From: Candidatus Heimdallarchaeota archaeon
GTDB taxonomy: Archaea > Asgardarchaeota > Heimdallarchaeia > JABLTI01
Reading direction: 5' to 3'
DNA length: 59,614 bases
Assembly (NCBI GenBank): GCA_019056785.1
Contig: DXJV01000029.1
Coordinates: forward strand, 1 to 59,614
Positions within the stretch are counted from its first letter, which is position 1. The number at the start of each line of letters is the position of its first letter. Position numbers and translations under genes: made by a program. Positions 52,009 to 59,614 of the stretch are shown piece after piece. The notes beneath the pieces are model-generated. The model saw only the letters and a program-made list of their open reading frames with translations. It did no database searches and was not told the DNA's origin.

Positions 52009-53496
52009 TCATCCTTTTTTCTTTTTAACATAGAGATTCTTATAGGGTGCGCGTTCACCTTTGAGATATTTCTTATGCGGATCGCGGATGAAAATCAGTA
52101 GGAAAACACCAATGATAAAGAAAAGGAAAAGTTGACTAAGAGCAAAGCGATAAGCAATATGCGTTCCAAAAGGATTCGCAAAGAGAAAGATTGTCCCAGC
52201 AAAAAGTAAAGGTGAAAGAATAGCACTTACACGCCCTGCGATTTTTTGGAACCCACCATACTGCGCGACTTTCGAAGGTGGTGCAAGTTCGATAATAAAC
52301 TGCCGCCCGATAATCCAGATGCCACCAAAGCCAATACCAATAAAGAAAGCACCAATAAACATTGGCCAACGTGGGAGCATATGAACAATTATTAATGAAC
52401 CAATTTGTTCAGTTTTAAAAATAAGCCCGGAGAAGATAATTATCACAATAGCAATGGACCAGCTTAAACCATTTATAATAAAGGTCAATTTTGGCCCGAT
52501 TTTATTCATGATAACACCTGTTAAAATGGCAAAAATGAAACTGCCACCAATGCCGGTAAAAATTACATAGTTTGTTATAGAAGAATCGTAACCAACAGCG
52601 CCTTGTATGACGACAGCCATATACATAATTGCAGTGTTTGCAGCATCAGTAATGAAGAACCAACCCAAAAAGAACAAAATAGAATTACGATCTTTAACAA
52701 TCTCCTTCAAGGTCACTCGGAAGTCTTTAATGGATTCCTTGACATTTTCCTTTAAAGTTATTTTTTGGGGATTTTCAACTTCCTTATGGAAGAGATATGG
52801 GAAGGCCATGACAGCAATAACAATTGCACCAATTAAAAAGAGCCATTTGAGATTGATGAAATCATCAAGGGTAAAGGCAGCATAATAAGAAGGATTAGCT
52901 TCCCAAATAGCAGTGTCAATATGTTCCCAACCGCCTAAAAGCTTCCCGGCAATCATAGATGTTAAAACTGCAAAAACTGAACCAAAGAAACTCAAAGAGC
53001 CCCCAACAGCCTGAAGTAAGGACCGTTGTTTTGTTTCAGCAATGAAAGGAATTTGCGCATCATAAAACATCCGCCCGGCTTGATAACAAAAGTTGGCAAT
53101 GAGAAACATGAAAGATGCCCAGTAAAAATTCACCCAGGCGGTGATAACTGCTGTTGTTGCGATCATAATACTTGCAACAAGTACTACAGCACCTTTACGT
53201 TTGCCAAAACGGTCCGAAACCGCGCCCATAATCGGTCCAAAGACGGCAATCAATAAATTAGATACTGCCATAAATACTGATACAATAATAAACGATTTTT
53301 GATAGCTCCAGCCTAATTGATAAATGCCCAAAGCGAGGGCAAAGGGAGTATAGGCAAGACTAATAATCAATTGTGAAAAATATGTATCAGCAGCATCATA
53401 AAAATACCATAAAAAGGCATTTCGCCAGCCAGTTTTTTTCGCCTCAATTCGCGTAGGATCTTCTGATAAATCTCCTGTTTGTACTGCTTCTGCCAA
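52009..53496 (-). CDS. MFS transporter of the UMF1/Atg22-like group
   Basis: The 495-residue protein has about twelve membrane helices. The stretch WYFYDAADTYFSQLI and AVSDRFGKRKGAVVLV (an MFS loop motif), and DAQIPFIAETKQRSLLQAVGGSLSFFGSV, match the UMF1 group, which includes yeast vacuolar Atg22. Substrate is unknown. It has no operon partner. Confidence 0.85.
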   Translation of the reverse strand: MAEAVQTGDLSEDPTRIEAKKTGWRNAFLWYFYDAADTYFSQLIISLAYTPFALALGIYQLGWSYQKSFIIVSVFMAVSNLLIAVFGPIMGAVSDRFGKRKGAVVLVASIMIATTAVITAWVNFYWASFMFLIANFCYQAGRMFYDAQIPFIAETKQRSLLQAVGGSLSFFGSVFAVLTSMIAGKLLGGWEHIDTAIWEANPSYYAAFTLDDFINLKWLFLIGAIVIAVMAFPYLFHKEVENPQKITLKENVKESIKDFRVTLKEIVKDRNSILFFLGWFFITDAANTAIMYMAVVIQGAVGYDSSITNYVIFTGIGGSFIFAILTGVIMNKIGPKLTFIINGLSWSIAIVIIIFSGLIFKTEQIGSLIIVHMLPRWPMFIGAFFIGIGFGGIWIIGRQFIIELAPPSKVAQYGGFQKIAGRVSAILSPLLFAGTIFLFANPFGTHIAYRFALSQLFLFFIIGVFLLIFIRDPHKKYLKGERAPYKNLYVKKKKG

Positions 53497-53755
53497 TTTA
53501 AAACACCATTAATTTGATGAGTCCAAATTTGATAGATTGGTCTCTTGGTTCTCTTTCGAAAATTTAAATATTCTTCTAATTTTGTCAGAAAATGAGGGGG
53601 TGAACATTAAAAAATATGAAAAAATTTCCATACGAAAGAAAGTAATTACCACAAAAGAGACTTTTCAACAAAAGAGAGAGGCTTTTTTACAAAACTTTTT
53701 TTAAGCATCAAACAGTTTAGAAAATTAAATTACTACATAAATTGGTGAAAAATTT

Positions 53756-54322
53756 ATGAGCACAGAAAAAACACAAACTCTAAAAGCCGATTTAGCAACA
53801 CTTCAACAAAGGATTTTTGCAGGGCTAATTGATTGGGCAATAATGGCAGCAATCATGATCGTCATTGAAATCATCCCTAGCATTTTCAGATGGATTGCTG
53901 CGGGTTTAGTAAATAAAGCAGCTCTTAATCCAGGAGACCCCAATTATAGTAGATGGATAGCAACAGCTGCAACAATGTCATTAATCGGAAGTATCCTATA
54001 CGCATTATTAAACATTGTAGCTTTAGTTATTGTCATATACTACTTCGTCTGGCGACCAACACGAAAAGGTGGACAAACCGTAGGAAAGAAGATTATCAAA
54101 ACAAAGGTTGTTATCATTGACGACCCGGAGAAAGGCACTGTTCGAGATGTAACAAAAGATGATCTGGTGCCAATGTTTATTCGATGGTTACTCCTTATTG
54201 TCGATGGGATATTCTTTGGAGCCATTGGATTGCTCTTAATATACATGAGTGCGGATAACCAACGATTGGGTGACCAATTGGCAAAAACAGCAGTTGTCGT
54301 AGCTCCTGAAGCTGCCAAATAA
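53756..54322 (+). CDS. RDD-family membrane protein
   Basis: The 188-residue protein has an N-terminal RIFAGLIDWAI helix, a second helix, a GGQTVGKKIIKTKVV loop, and a last helix, matching the RDD family layout of small membrane proteins with conserved Arg and Asp. Function of the family is not well known. It converges with the DUF2207 protein. Confidence 0.8.
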   Translation: MSTEKTQTLKADLATLQQRIFAGLIDWAIMAAIMIVIEIIPSIFRWIAAGLVNKAALNPGDPNYSRWIATAATMSLIGSILYALLNIVALVIVIYYFVWRPTRKGGQTVGKKIIKTKVVIIDDPEKGTVRDVTKDDLVPMFIRWLLLIVDGIFFGAIGLLLIYMSADNQRLGDQLAKTAVVVAPEAAK

Positions 54323-54408
54323 GTAAACAGTTAACCTTACCATTCATCTTTTTTTTCTTTTTCCTTTTTTTAGAAGAAAAAAGAGGGAGGTGACAGGCTC
54401 TTCCTTTT

Positions 54409-56448
54409 CTAACCAATTCCTCCGCCGCCCCCACCGCCGCCACCACCACTAAATCCTCCACCAAAACCACTACTTCCGCCACTAGAAGAGGGGGGAGTGA
54501 AGTTATTGGACATATTTTTTATTGCTTGTGAGATGCCTTCGGTGAAATTTGAGATCGCCATAGGAATGCTTTCAGCCATTGAACCTATACCATCAGCTAT
54601 TGAAGCGAAGCTTTTTCCGGCACCAATACCTCTTATCGGATGACTTCCAAATCCTCCTCTTGGAGAAAACCTTATGCCGGGATAGTAATACCAGTAGGGA
54701 GCAACATAGGAATAGCCCTCTGGTGCGGGTTTCCTCTGAACATTCTTTGCTAGTCTTTCAAGGTAAGCCGGTAAATCGAATTTTGGGTCAACAAGAAGAT
54801 AGGAGAAATGGTCCATTGAAAAATTGAATTGCTCATAAGGATCTGGAAAAGCCAACATTTTCCCTCTAATTAACTGCAGATAGTTTTGCCAACTCACTTT
54901 TGCTTGTGCACCTTGTTTGGTTAACTTTGGCATTTTGTTAGCAAGGAAAAAGCCAAAAATTGCTGCCAGAACGGACCCAACAACCATAGCTATTATGGCT
55001 GAAATATGTAATAAATTAAAAAGGAAAAAGAAACCAATAATTTCCATTACTCCACCAAAAAATGCCAGCCTAGAAAACGTTTGTCTGGCTTTTTCAGGGT
55101 TTCCTTCAAAATATCTCATATCTCCGCCTGCCAATTTATTATAGATTTTATCTTTCTTGCTCCAAAGAGAGCTAACATGAATTTTTATTGATGAGAGAGA
55201 AAGAACCGAAAGACCAACTTCCTCCAATTGCTCTTTGCCATTTTTTATAACAGTTTTTTTGGTCCAAATAGTGTCGGAACTGTGTTTTTTAACAAAGGCC
55301 AAAACATCTTTACTAAAAGAGGAAAGCGCACCATAAGAAGGCGTTTTCCCTGTTAACTGGAAGTAAATTTCGTCTTCATCGGGGAGTTGTATTATCCGAA
55401 GATAATCTTGTTCGGCGAGGTAGAAGAATTCCGCGACAAAGTCAATATTGTCAACTTTTTCATCCAATAATACTCCTACTTCAACAGGAGTCAAAGCGTC
55501 TGGTGGAGCAACCTCTGTTAAAATTTTCATTGGAGAACCACAATGCGAGCAAAACCTCACCTGCCGGAAATCTTTGTAGCCACAAGATGGACATTTATTA
55601 ATCGCAACTTCATTTAATGTTGGGATAACTTTTGCCTTCGGGTCAAGTCCTTTGAAAAGGAATAATAGAAGGAAGGTAAGGAAAAGTGGGAGAAAGGCAA
55701 TTGCGAACACCAATATAGGGGTTTGGTTTAAATAAACTCTCCATGAAAATGGCATAACAATCCCAGCAGGCGGGGAATCCGTATCAATAGTGTAACTAGT
55801 AAGGGGAGCAACTTTTCCTTGATGAAAAACCACAACTGTATGACCATTTTCATTCATGGCTGTACCGGTATCATCGCCGGGGTTTTTCCCATTATAATAA
55901 GTTGTAGAACGAATATCACTTAAATTATATTGCTTAGGGAAGATAACTTTTGTACTCACATCATAAATAGTATACTCAAATTCACTTCCAATGACATTCC
56001 AGTAAACACGATCCCGATTTCCACGGAGATCCATTGCAGAAGAAACATTGTATGTTAGACTAAAGGTATATTCTGTTCCTTCAGAAACATAACTGCGAGG
56101 CCATTCCCAATAAAATTTAATCCTATCAATCTCTTTTTCCATTTTATAGGAAGTAATTGCTGGAGTTCCAGCGCCTGAGGCGATATTCCAAGAAACAACA
56201 TCATGAAAACTCTGCCATTTTAATTCACGATATGCATAACCATAAGACCCAGCCGATAAATAAAAAGTCATTTCCTCAGTTATTAAAAGAGAGCCATCCA
56301 TGCCCACAACGATGGTTTCATTCCAATGAGAATAATAAACACCATTCGTTAAAAAGGCGCCGTCTGAAATAGGATGACAAGAAACAGCGCCACTCTCCGA
56401 CAGAGAGGTAGCTACTAAAGTAAAAGTTAAGGGCAGAAAGAAAAACAA
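54409..56448 (-). CDS. DUF2207-like membrane protein with internal zinc ribbon
   Basis: The 679-residue protein has an N-terminal membrane helix or signal, an extracellular beta domain of about 200 residues of the DUF2207 type (IVVGMDGSLLITEEMTFYLS, YTFSLTYNVSSAMDL), a membrane helix (about 249-269), a zinc ribbon with CPSCGYKDFRQVRFCSHC, a soluble cytoplasmic region, two more helices and a Gly-rich C-terminal end (SSSGGSSGFGGGFSGG). This is the usual arrangement of DUF2207 proteins, except that the ribbon is an extra. The role is unknown. Confidence 0.85.
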   Translation of the reverse strand: MFFFLPLTFTLVATSLSESGAVSCHPISDGAFLTNGVYYSHWNETIVVGMDGSLLITEEMTFYLSAGSYGYAYRELKWQSFHDVVSWNIASGAGTPAITSYKMEKEIDRIKFYWEWPRSYVSEGTEYTFSLTYNVSSAMDLRGNRDRVYWNVIGSEFEYTIYDVSTKVIFPKQYNLSDIRSTTYYNGKNPGDDTGTAMNENGHTVVVFHQGKVAPLTSYTIDTDSPPAGIVMPFSWRVYLNQTPILVFAIAFLPLFLTFLLLFLFKGLDPKAKVIPTLNEVAINKCPSCGYKDFRQVRFCSHCGSPMKILTEVAPPDALTPVEVGVLLDEKVDNIDFVAEFFYLAEQDYLRIIQLPDEDEIYFQLTGKTPSYGALSSFSKDVLAFVKKHSSDTIWTKKTVIKNGKEQLEEVGLSVLSLSSIKIHVSSLWSKKDKIYNKLAGGDMRYFEGNPEKARQTFSRLAFFGGVMEIIGFFFLFNLLHISAIIAMVVGSVLAAIFGFFLANKMPKLTKQGAQAKVSWQNYLQLIRGKMLAFPDPYEQFNFSMDHFSYLLVDPKFDLPAYLERLAKNVQRKPAPEGYSYVAPYWYYYPGIRFSPRGGFGSHPIRGIGAGKSFASIADGIGSMAESIPMAISNFTEGISQAIKNMSNNFTPPSSSGGSSGFGGGFSGGGGGGGGGGIG

Positions 56449-57141
56449 ACAAATTTTCTTATAAACGTGTATATTTTTAGGTGATAACAGAAACTTGTCC
56501 TCCGATCAAATTGAAAACTTAATGTGTGACTTTTTTCATTCTTAAAGGTATTAAGTAACAATTGCCTTAAAAAGAGTTACCAAATTTGGAAAAATATAAT
56601 TACACTCCATTTGCCAAGATAAGATTGCTTTTATATGGCAATAAGGAAAAATCACTTAAGAACAATCTATCAGTAGTAGACAAAGGTTTAAAAAATCAAA
56701 AGAAAAAGATACTGATAAGAAAAAAATAACATAACCTAAAAACAAAGGAAAAAAAGATCAAAAAGAAGAAAATGGATTAGAAGCCTTCAAAAAGAGGTTT
56801 GCAATTCATCATATTTCACGATTACAAATTTCATTTATTGATTATCATTCATAGTGAATGGTTAATATTCAACCAAAAAATGATGGTTCATTTAAATTGA
56901 CAATTCGAAGAAAAAAAAGACAAATTGAAGTATTGGAGAAAAAACATTACTACAACGAATAGTCTTTGCAAGTCAAGCTGAAAATGAATGATAAAATCCT
57001 CTTTTTGATCAAGGTATATATCCTAAAAACTTACGAACTTCCAATGACTAACGAGAAAAAAGAAAGCTAGCTGACAAAACGAAGCTTTGTTTTTAGGAAT
57101 GTTGTTTACAACCCCTTAACCTAAATGGAGGTTAAAACTAA
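56449..57141. other. AT-rich intergenic region upstream of dnaG
   Basis: Nearly 700 bases without a convincing coding frame lie between the divergent DUF2207-like gene and dnaG. They are A/T-rich, with short repeats such as CATTCA/TGAATG near 56846-56860. I saw no tRNA, no clear box C/D pattern and no origin-recognition repeats. A GGAGGT near 57126 serves dnaG. The region may include promoters or an undetected small RNA. Confidence 0.3.
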
Positions 57142-58554
57142 GTGACGAATAATCATAAAACGAATGAAATGGCTGATGAACCTTCAACTACAAAATACCT
57201 AATTCATGCAACGTTCACTATCGATGGTCTAGTGGAAAAACCAGATGTTGTAGGAGCGCTGTTTGGGCAAACAGAAGGTCTGTTAACAGACGATTTAGAT
57301 TTGCGCGAACTTCAAAAAGGTGGAAGAGTCGGGAGAATCCAAGTTCATCTCAGCTTTCGTGGCGGAAAAACCCGAGGAACCATAGAAATTCCTTCCAGCT
57401 TGGATAAAGTAGAAACATCTATTTTAGCCGCGGCTATTGAAACAGTCGACCGTATTGGCCCTTGCAATGCCAAAATTAAAATCAAAAACATCGAGGATAT
57501 TCGCAGAGAAAAGATGAAAAAAATCCGCGAACGAGCGTCCGAATTATTGCAAAAATGGACTTCGGAAAGCACACAAGAGTCAAGTGAGCTTGCAGATGAG
57601 GTTTTACGAGCAGCAAGAACTTCCTCTCAAATTAGCAACTATGGGCAATTACCTGTTGGACCTGAATTCAGAGAATCTGAAATAATAATCATTGTCGAAG
57701 GAAGAGCAGATATTGCAGCATGCATGAGAGCCGGAGTGAGAAACACTATTGCCGTGAAGGGTGCTAAGGTACCAAAATCAATTGTTGACCTTACAAAGAA
57801 GAAAACGTCAATAGCCTTTCTTGATGGAGATCGTGGTGGCGACTTAATTCTAAAGGAGTTATTAATGTATAGTACCATTGATTACGTTGCGCGAGCACCA
57901 AAAGGGAAAGAAGTTGAAGACCTTAAACCGGATGAAATAATTGATTGTTTAAGTAAGAAAGTTCCTGTTGAGAAAGTGAGCTTCATTACTGACATTCATG
58001 CAAAAGAAATCATTGAAAATGCTATTAAACGACGAAAAGCAAAATTAGATACAAAAGAAAAAACAGTTGTACGACAGCAACCGGCCGAAAGAGTGAAAAG
58101 TCGCCCTTCTCCGGTCAGCCGAGAACGAGAAAAGAGACCCTATCCACGAACATCTGATCGAGGAACCAGCAGAAGCTCAAGATCACAAAATCACGGACGT
58201 TCAAGTGACCGCCGGAGGCAATCATATCGTAGCGACCGTAGAAGAGCACCAGCATATCAAAAACCACGGATCCCAGAGAATTTAATGCCCTTCGTTAAAG
58301 AGCTTGAAGAAAAGGAACAACAAGAAGGAATTTTACTGGATGATAACCTTAAACAGCTAAAACGGGTTGCAGTCGAAAAACTTTATGACGAACTAAAGAA
58401 AGCTAAAAAGGTCACCAAAGTTGTTTTTGATGGGATAATAACCCAACGACTTTTAGATCTCTGTGAGGAAAAAGAGATCAATACCATCGTTGGCGCCAAA
58501 ATTAGCGAAATCGAAAAACAACCAAAGAAAACCAAATTTTACACTTTCGCTTAA
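57142..58554 (+). CDS. dnaG: DnaG-like protein, archaeal (Toprim-domain)
   Basis: The 470-residue protein is archaeal DnaG. It has the conserved N-terminal domain (HATFTIDGLVEKPDVVGALFGQTEGLL), a Toprim core with the Glu of IIIVEGRADI (near 186) and the DxD of AFLDGDRGGDL (near 227), a basic, Arg/Ser-rich linker (about 330-390) and a conserved C-terminal domain. Archaeal DnaG is an exosome subunit and may have primase activity. The GTG at 57142 follows GGAGGT. Confidence 0.95.
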   Translation: MTNNHKTNEMADEPSTTKYLIHATFTIDGLVEKPDVVGALFGQTEGLLTDDLDLRELQKGGRVGRIQVHLSFRGGKTRGTIEIPSSLDKVETSILAAAIETVDRIGPCNAKIKIKNIEDIRREKMKKIRERASELLQKWTSESTQESSELADEVLRAARTSSQISNYGQLPVGPEFRESEIIIIVEGRADIAACMRAGVRNTIAVKGAKVPKSIVDLTKKKTSIAFLDGDRGGDLILKELLMYSTIDYVARAPKGKEVEDLKPDEIIDCLSKKVPVEKVSFITDIHAKEIIENAIKRRKAKLDTKEKTVVRQQPAERVKSRPSPVSREREKRPYPRTSDRGTSRSSRSQNHGRSSDRRRQSYRSDRRRAPAYQKPRIPENLMPFVKELEEKEQQEGILLDDNLKQLKRVAVEKLYDELKKAKKVTKVVFDGIITQRLLDLCEEKEINTIVGAKISEIEKQPKKTKFYTFA

Positions 58555-58558
58555 GACA

Positions 58559-58592
58559 GATTGGTAGCAAAAACCAATCCTTTCTTTTTTTT
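58559..58592 (+). terminator. Hairpin and T-run downstream of dnaG
   Basis: GATTGGT (58559-58565) pairs with ACCAATC (58573-58579) around AGCAAAA, followed by TTTCTTTTTTTTT. It begins four bases after the dnaG stop codon and fits an intrinsic terminator. Confidence 0.6.
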
Positions 58593-58662
58593 TCTTCTAA
58601 TATTATACAGATAATCTAAGATTTTAAGTTAAAAACTCTACAAAGACTTCTCTGTGCAGAAG

Positions 58663-59614
58663 ATGTCAAAAGGCCAAGAAGAAGTAGTAATAGAAGGGAT
58701 AAAAGAAGAGAAAGAACTTCCAGCATTCAAACAACGGAGAGTGGAATCAAGAGCTGACCGTTTTGAAAGCCCTTCAACTATTAGAATGCGTGATATTGAA
58801 GACACTAATGACATCACCATTCCCCGCGATCCGTTAAAAAGAGTGATCGGACAAGACTTTGCCATTCGTATCGCTAGAATCGCAGCTATCCAACGACGAA
58901 ATTTACTCCTCATAGGACCACCCGGCATAGGGAAATCGATGATAGCGCAAGCATTGTCATTTCATCTTGGACAACCAACAGAAGAAATCTGGATTGTCCA
59001 TAACCCTGAAAACCCAGAACGCCCATTTTATGAAATAAAAAAAGCATCTGAATTGAAAAATCGAAGAGCACAAAATATGAGTGGAGAATATGGAAAGCTC
59101 ATTCATCCCTCAAAAGCGCCTTTTGATGTTGCTGTAAAACTGGGGTATGCATGTGAACACTGTGGGAAATTCTCAATACCAGAGTCACGAATTTGCCCTC
59201 ATTGTAACAAGCCGAAGAAAAAGAAAAAACCCTCCCGCTTTGGTGACTTGCTTTCATTATCACCCTTTTCGGCCCAAAATACAACGGATGGGACAAAAGT
59301 CTCAAAAGCGATTATTCTTCCCGATGGGCGCGAAGAGATTCTCTTGTTTGAGGAAGCGGGAAACAACATCCGAGTTTTCGATCAAGAAGCAATTGAATTA
59401 TCAAAAGCAAAAAAAGGTCCCCGCCCAATGAAAGTTTTAGTGCCACTTCGACGGTCACTTTTTGTTCAAGCGACAGGGGCGAGTGCGACTGAACTTCTTG
59501 GCGATTGCTTACATGACCCCTACGGTGGCCACCACAAATTAGGAACTCCACCCTATAAGCGAGTTGTTGCCGGAGCAATTCATGAAGCTCATGAAGGAGT
59601 GTTATTTATTGATG
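58663..59614 (+). CDS. lonB: LonB-type ATP-dependent protease, N-terminal part, cut by window edge
   Basis: The frame is open to the right edge. It encodes the AAA+ part of archaeal LonB: TIPRDPLKRVIGQDFAIRI, Walker A GPPGIGKSMIAQA (about 86-98), VHNPENPERPF, GGHHKLGTPPYKRVVAG and AIHEAHEGVLFID near the Walker B. In most archaeal LonB two membrane helices are inserted between Walker A and B. Here that region has no hydrophobic segment and instead contains a zinc ribbon, CEHCGKFSIPESRICPHC (about 164-181), with a Lys-rich tail. The protease domain lies outside the window. ATG at 58663 is the start; GTG at 58654 is possible. Confidence 0.88.
   Translation, partial: MSKGQEEVVIEGIKEEKELPAFKQRRVESRADRFESPSTIRMRDIEDTNDITIPRDPLKRVIGQDFAIRIARIAAIQRRNLLLIGPPGIGKSMIAQALSFHLGQPTEEIWIVHNPENPERPFYEIKKASELKNRRAQNMSGEYGKLIHPSKAPFDVAVKLGYACEHCGKFSIPESRICPHCNKPKKKKKPSRFGDLLSLSPFSAQNTTDGTKVSKAIILPDGREEILLFEEAGNNIRVFDQEAIELSKAKKGPRPMKVLVPLRRSLFVQATGASATELLGDCLHDPYGGHHKLGTPPYKRVVAGAIHEAHEGVLFID

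Noticed and set aside
56449..57141. Replication origin next to dnaG
   Set aside because: No orc1/cdc6 gene is adjacent and no origin-recognition-type repeats were seen; archaeal DnaG position does not mark origins.
1..59614. CRISPR arrays, insertion sequences, integrases or prophage genes
   Set aside because: No regularly spaced direct repeats, transposase, integrase or phage structural genes were found.

Overview
This window is a low-GC archaeal chromosome segment, most consistent with an Asgard archaeon (Promethearchaeota, possibly Heimdallarchaeia-like; the rank below Asgard is inference). Archaeal identity follows from ABCE1, archaeal TyrRS, GatD/GatE, archaeal DnaG, LonB, archaeal S-adenosylmethionine synthetase, Hjc, archaeal uS13/uS4/uS11, and the archaeal pantoate kinase and phosphopantothenate synthetase. 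Asgard affinity follows from three small GTPases of different kinds (Rab/Ras-like, Arf-like, COG2229-like) encoded near longin-like proteins and 7TM proteins. No rRNA, tRNA, CRISPR array or mobile element was recognised.

Layout. 1-2114 (minus) is a tightly coupled coenzyme A operon: pantoate kinase, phosphopantothenate synthetase and panB, the last cut by the window edge. 2325-5464 (plus) holds ABCE1 and TyrRS, separated by a leader with alternative hairpins. 5508-9907 holds a decayed VOC gene, gamma-glutamyltransferase, an FAH-family hydrolase and an aminotransferase. 9958-11795 (minus) is the uS13-uS4-uS11-Zn-ribbon translation operon. 12046-14686 has a 7TM-longin fusion divergent from three small unknown genes, with an operator-like repeat between. 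14693-18671 has divergent gatE and gatD. 18773-25517 holds small zinc proteins, a membrane-anchored and apparently circularly permuted family-5 solute-binding protein, a large glycosylatable surface protein and class II HMG-CoA reductase. 25642-30908 holds a DegT aminotransferase, a double GNAT, TatD, a coiled-coil/GTPase pair and a possible longin-like protein. 31036-36312 holds an M48 protease, a HEAT protein and an aconitase-family dehydratase pair. 36601-41826 holds DnaJ, SAM synthetase, an orphan protein and a metallo-beta-lactamase-fold protein without most metal ligands.

41902-44734 is the most interesting part: a COG2229 GTPase diverges from a compact operon encoding a longin-like protein, an Arf-like GTPase and a 7TM protein. 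44762-56448 has an ADP-dependent sugar kinase, several membrane proteins (orphan, MFS, RDD, DUF2207), Hjc, a HEAT-repeat protein, a membrane winged-helix/zinc-ribbon protein and a CMD-family protein. 57142-59614 has DnaG and the start of LonB.

The unifying theme is a possible archaeal membrane-GTPase system. A 7TM plus a longin-like domain occurs once as a single fused protein (12046-13182) and once as neighbouring genes with an Arf-like GTPase between them (42723-44734). A third locus pairs a Rab-like GTPase with a coiled-coil protein (28854-30908). All fold assignments come from reading sequence patterns only; no database search was run.
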